Origin: Bacteroidales bacterium UBA4788 | Lineage (GTDB): Bacteria > Bacteroidota > Bacteroidia > Bacteroidales > VadinHA17 | NCBI GenBank assembly: GCA_002402965.1 | Contig: DHGW01000061.1 | Location: 1 to 6,730 of the forward strand | Direction: 5' to 3' | Length of the DNA stretch: 6,730 bases | Shown: piece after piece, positions 6,601-6,730 of the stretch | How positions within the stretch are numbered: the stretch's first letter is position 1 | Layout: the number at the start of each line of letters is the position of its first letter | The notes under the pieces: generated by a model | The model's database searches: none | The model's input: only the letters and a program-made list of their open reading frames with translations | What the model was told of the DNA's origin: nothing | Made by a program: the position numbers and the translations under genes

Positions 6601-6730
6601 TTTCTCTCCAATGCAGGGGTGGCGGTGAAGGTGGCATACTGGCCCGACGAACAGGCGACGCCCAACACCGTTGAGCTTATCAGGCAGCGGGTAGTTGACC
6701 TGGTAATCAACATTCCGAAGGACCTGTCGG
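3667..6730 (+). CDS. carB: Carbamoyl-phosphate synthase large subunit (C-terminus cut by window edge)
   Basis: CarB makes carbamoyl phosphate from bicarbonate, ammonia (delivered by the CarA glutaminase) and two ATP, for arginine and pyrimidines. The frame is open over 1,021 residues; about 50 are missing. The N-terminal carboxyphosphate half has LLLGSGALKIGEAGEFDYSG (9-28), FPIIIRAAYTLGGQGSG (162-177, with Arg167 and the glycine loop), GWKEVEYEVVRD (208-219), and Gln280, Glu294, Asn296 and Arg298 in VIEVNARLSRSS. The oligomerisation region (about 400-550) includes DRWFLYKL and SDFQIARHV. The second ATP-grasp half has VLGSGAYRIGSSVEFDW (564-580), FPVLIRPSYVLSGAAM (710-725, Arg715), and Gln829, Glu841, Asn843 and Arg845, the same numbers as in E. 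coli. The MGS-like allosteric domain starts near 940, with FATRGT (971-976) holding the threonines expected to bind effector phosphate. ATG 3667 is the only ATG between the in-frame stop at 3610 and the conserved region. Many blocks resemble eukaryotic CAD more than E. coli CarB. No carA is adjacent upstream. Confidence 0.97.
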   Translation, partial: MKDEIKKVLLLGSGALKIGEAGEFDYSGSQALKALREEGIFTVLINPNIATVQTSERIADKIYFLPVTPKFVERVIEREKPDGILLSFGGQTALNCGTALYRSGVFEKHGVKVLGTPVEAIMNTEDRELFVKKLDEISVRTPRSVAVTTVEDALGAAQGLGFPIIIRAAYTLGGQGSGFCTNIEELKTLAARAFSYSDQILVEESLKGWKEVEYEVVRDRFDNCITVCNMENFDPLGIHTGESIVVAPSQTLTNSEYHKLRELSIKIIRHVGIIGECNVQYALDPNSEDYRVIEVNARLSRSSALASKATGYPLAFVAAKLALGYGLHQLKNSVTKSTTACFEPALDYIVCKIPRWDLNKFQGVAHEIGSSMKSVGEIMAIGRTFEEAIQKGLRMIGLGMHGFVSNRNLSFSDIEKELSQPTDMRIFSIAEALEKEFDVDRIWELTKIDRWFLYKLKNISNIKKQLEGYDSLESLPDRELLHAKINGFSDFQIARHVMKSDNRSINEAMLTVRRHRKSRGIVPYVKQIDTLAAEYPAVTNYLYLTYSGMEHDIWYENDKRSVIVLGSGAYRIGSSVEFDWCSVNAINTIRREGFRGVMINYNPETVSTDYDMCDRLYFDELSFERVMDIIDLETPRGVILSMGGQIPNNLAMRLHRQGVPILGTPPESIDRAEDRHKFSSMCDTLGVDQPRWRELRSFEEIDRFIEDIGFPVLIRPSYVLSGAAMNVVSNSTELVHFLELAVSVSKEHPVVVSEFIEYAKEIEIDAVASGGEIVAYAISEHVEYAGVHSGDATIVFPPQKIYFETVRRIKRITREIARELNISGPFNIQFLARDNDIKVIECNLRASRSMPFVSKVLKTNLIELATRVMLGVQWEKPHKSVFDLDYVGVKASQFSFSRLAKADPVLGVDMASTGEVGCIGDSFYEALLKAMYSVGYRMPVKAVLISSGPAKSKADLLEAVRLLERRGYTLFATRGTQQFLSNAGVAVKVAYWPDEQATPNTVELIRQRVVDLVINIPKDLS

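Overview
The window looks like a chromosomal segment of a member of the Bacteroidota. Four things point there. The argR-argG pair has the arrangement found in that phylum. The promoter in front of argR carries an exact TAnnTTTG element, the -7 hexamer-equivalent of Bacteroidetes sigma factors. None of the genes has a strong Shine-Dalgarno sequence. The carbamoyl-phosphate synthase large subunit is of the type I associate with this phylum and with eukaryotic CAD/CPS1. Base composition is near 50% GC in genes and clearly AT-rich in the two regulatory gaps. No RNA genes, mobile elements or CRISPR arrays are visible.

Layout, left to right. Positions 1-547 (minus): the N-terminal 182 residues of argininosuccinate synthase (argG), cut by the window edge. 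Positions 560-1021 (minus): the arginine repressor argR, 12 bases upstream of argG and probably co-transcribed with it. Positions 1022-1164: a compact control region with an argR promoter, two ARG-box-like operators 32 bp apart on either side of the -7 element, and an intrinsic terminator that ends the next operon. Positions 1165-2313 and 2334-3419 (both minus, 20 bases apart): two exported proteins of unknown function. They share a closely related PEGA-like N-terminal domain but have unrelated C-terminal halves. Positions 3420-3666: a divergent control region, AT-rich on the left. On its right a possible 34-residue single-span membrane protein overlaps the start of the next gene. Positions 3667-6730 (plus): 1,021 residues of carB, lacking only about the last 50.

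How it fits together. ArgG and CarB both serve arginine synthesis: CarB makes carbamoyl phosphate for citrulline (and for pyrimidines), and ArgG condenses citrulline with aspartate. ArgR with arginine would be expected to shut off its own argR-argG transcript through the two operators. The PEGA-protein pair has no evident link to arginine metabolism. It is bounded by its own terminator and lies between the two arginine loci as a separate transcription unit.

Most of the window is ordinary metabolism. The parts worth a second look are the operator architecture at argR, the uncharacterised two-gene PEGA operon, and the small overlapping ORF in front of carB. I see no convincing evidence of a wholly new system.
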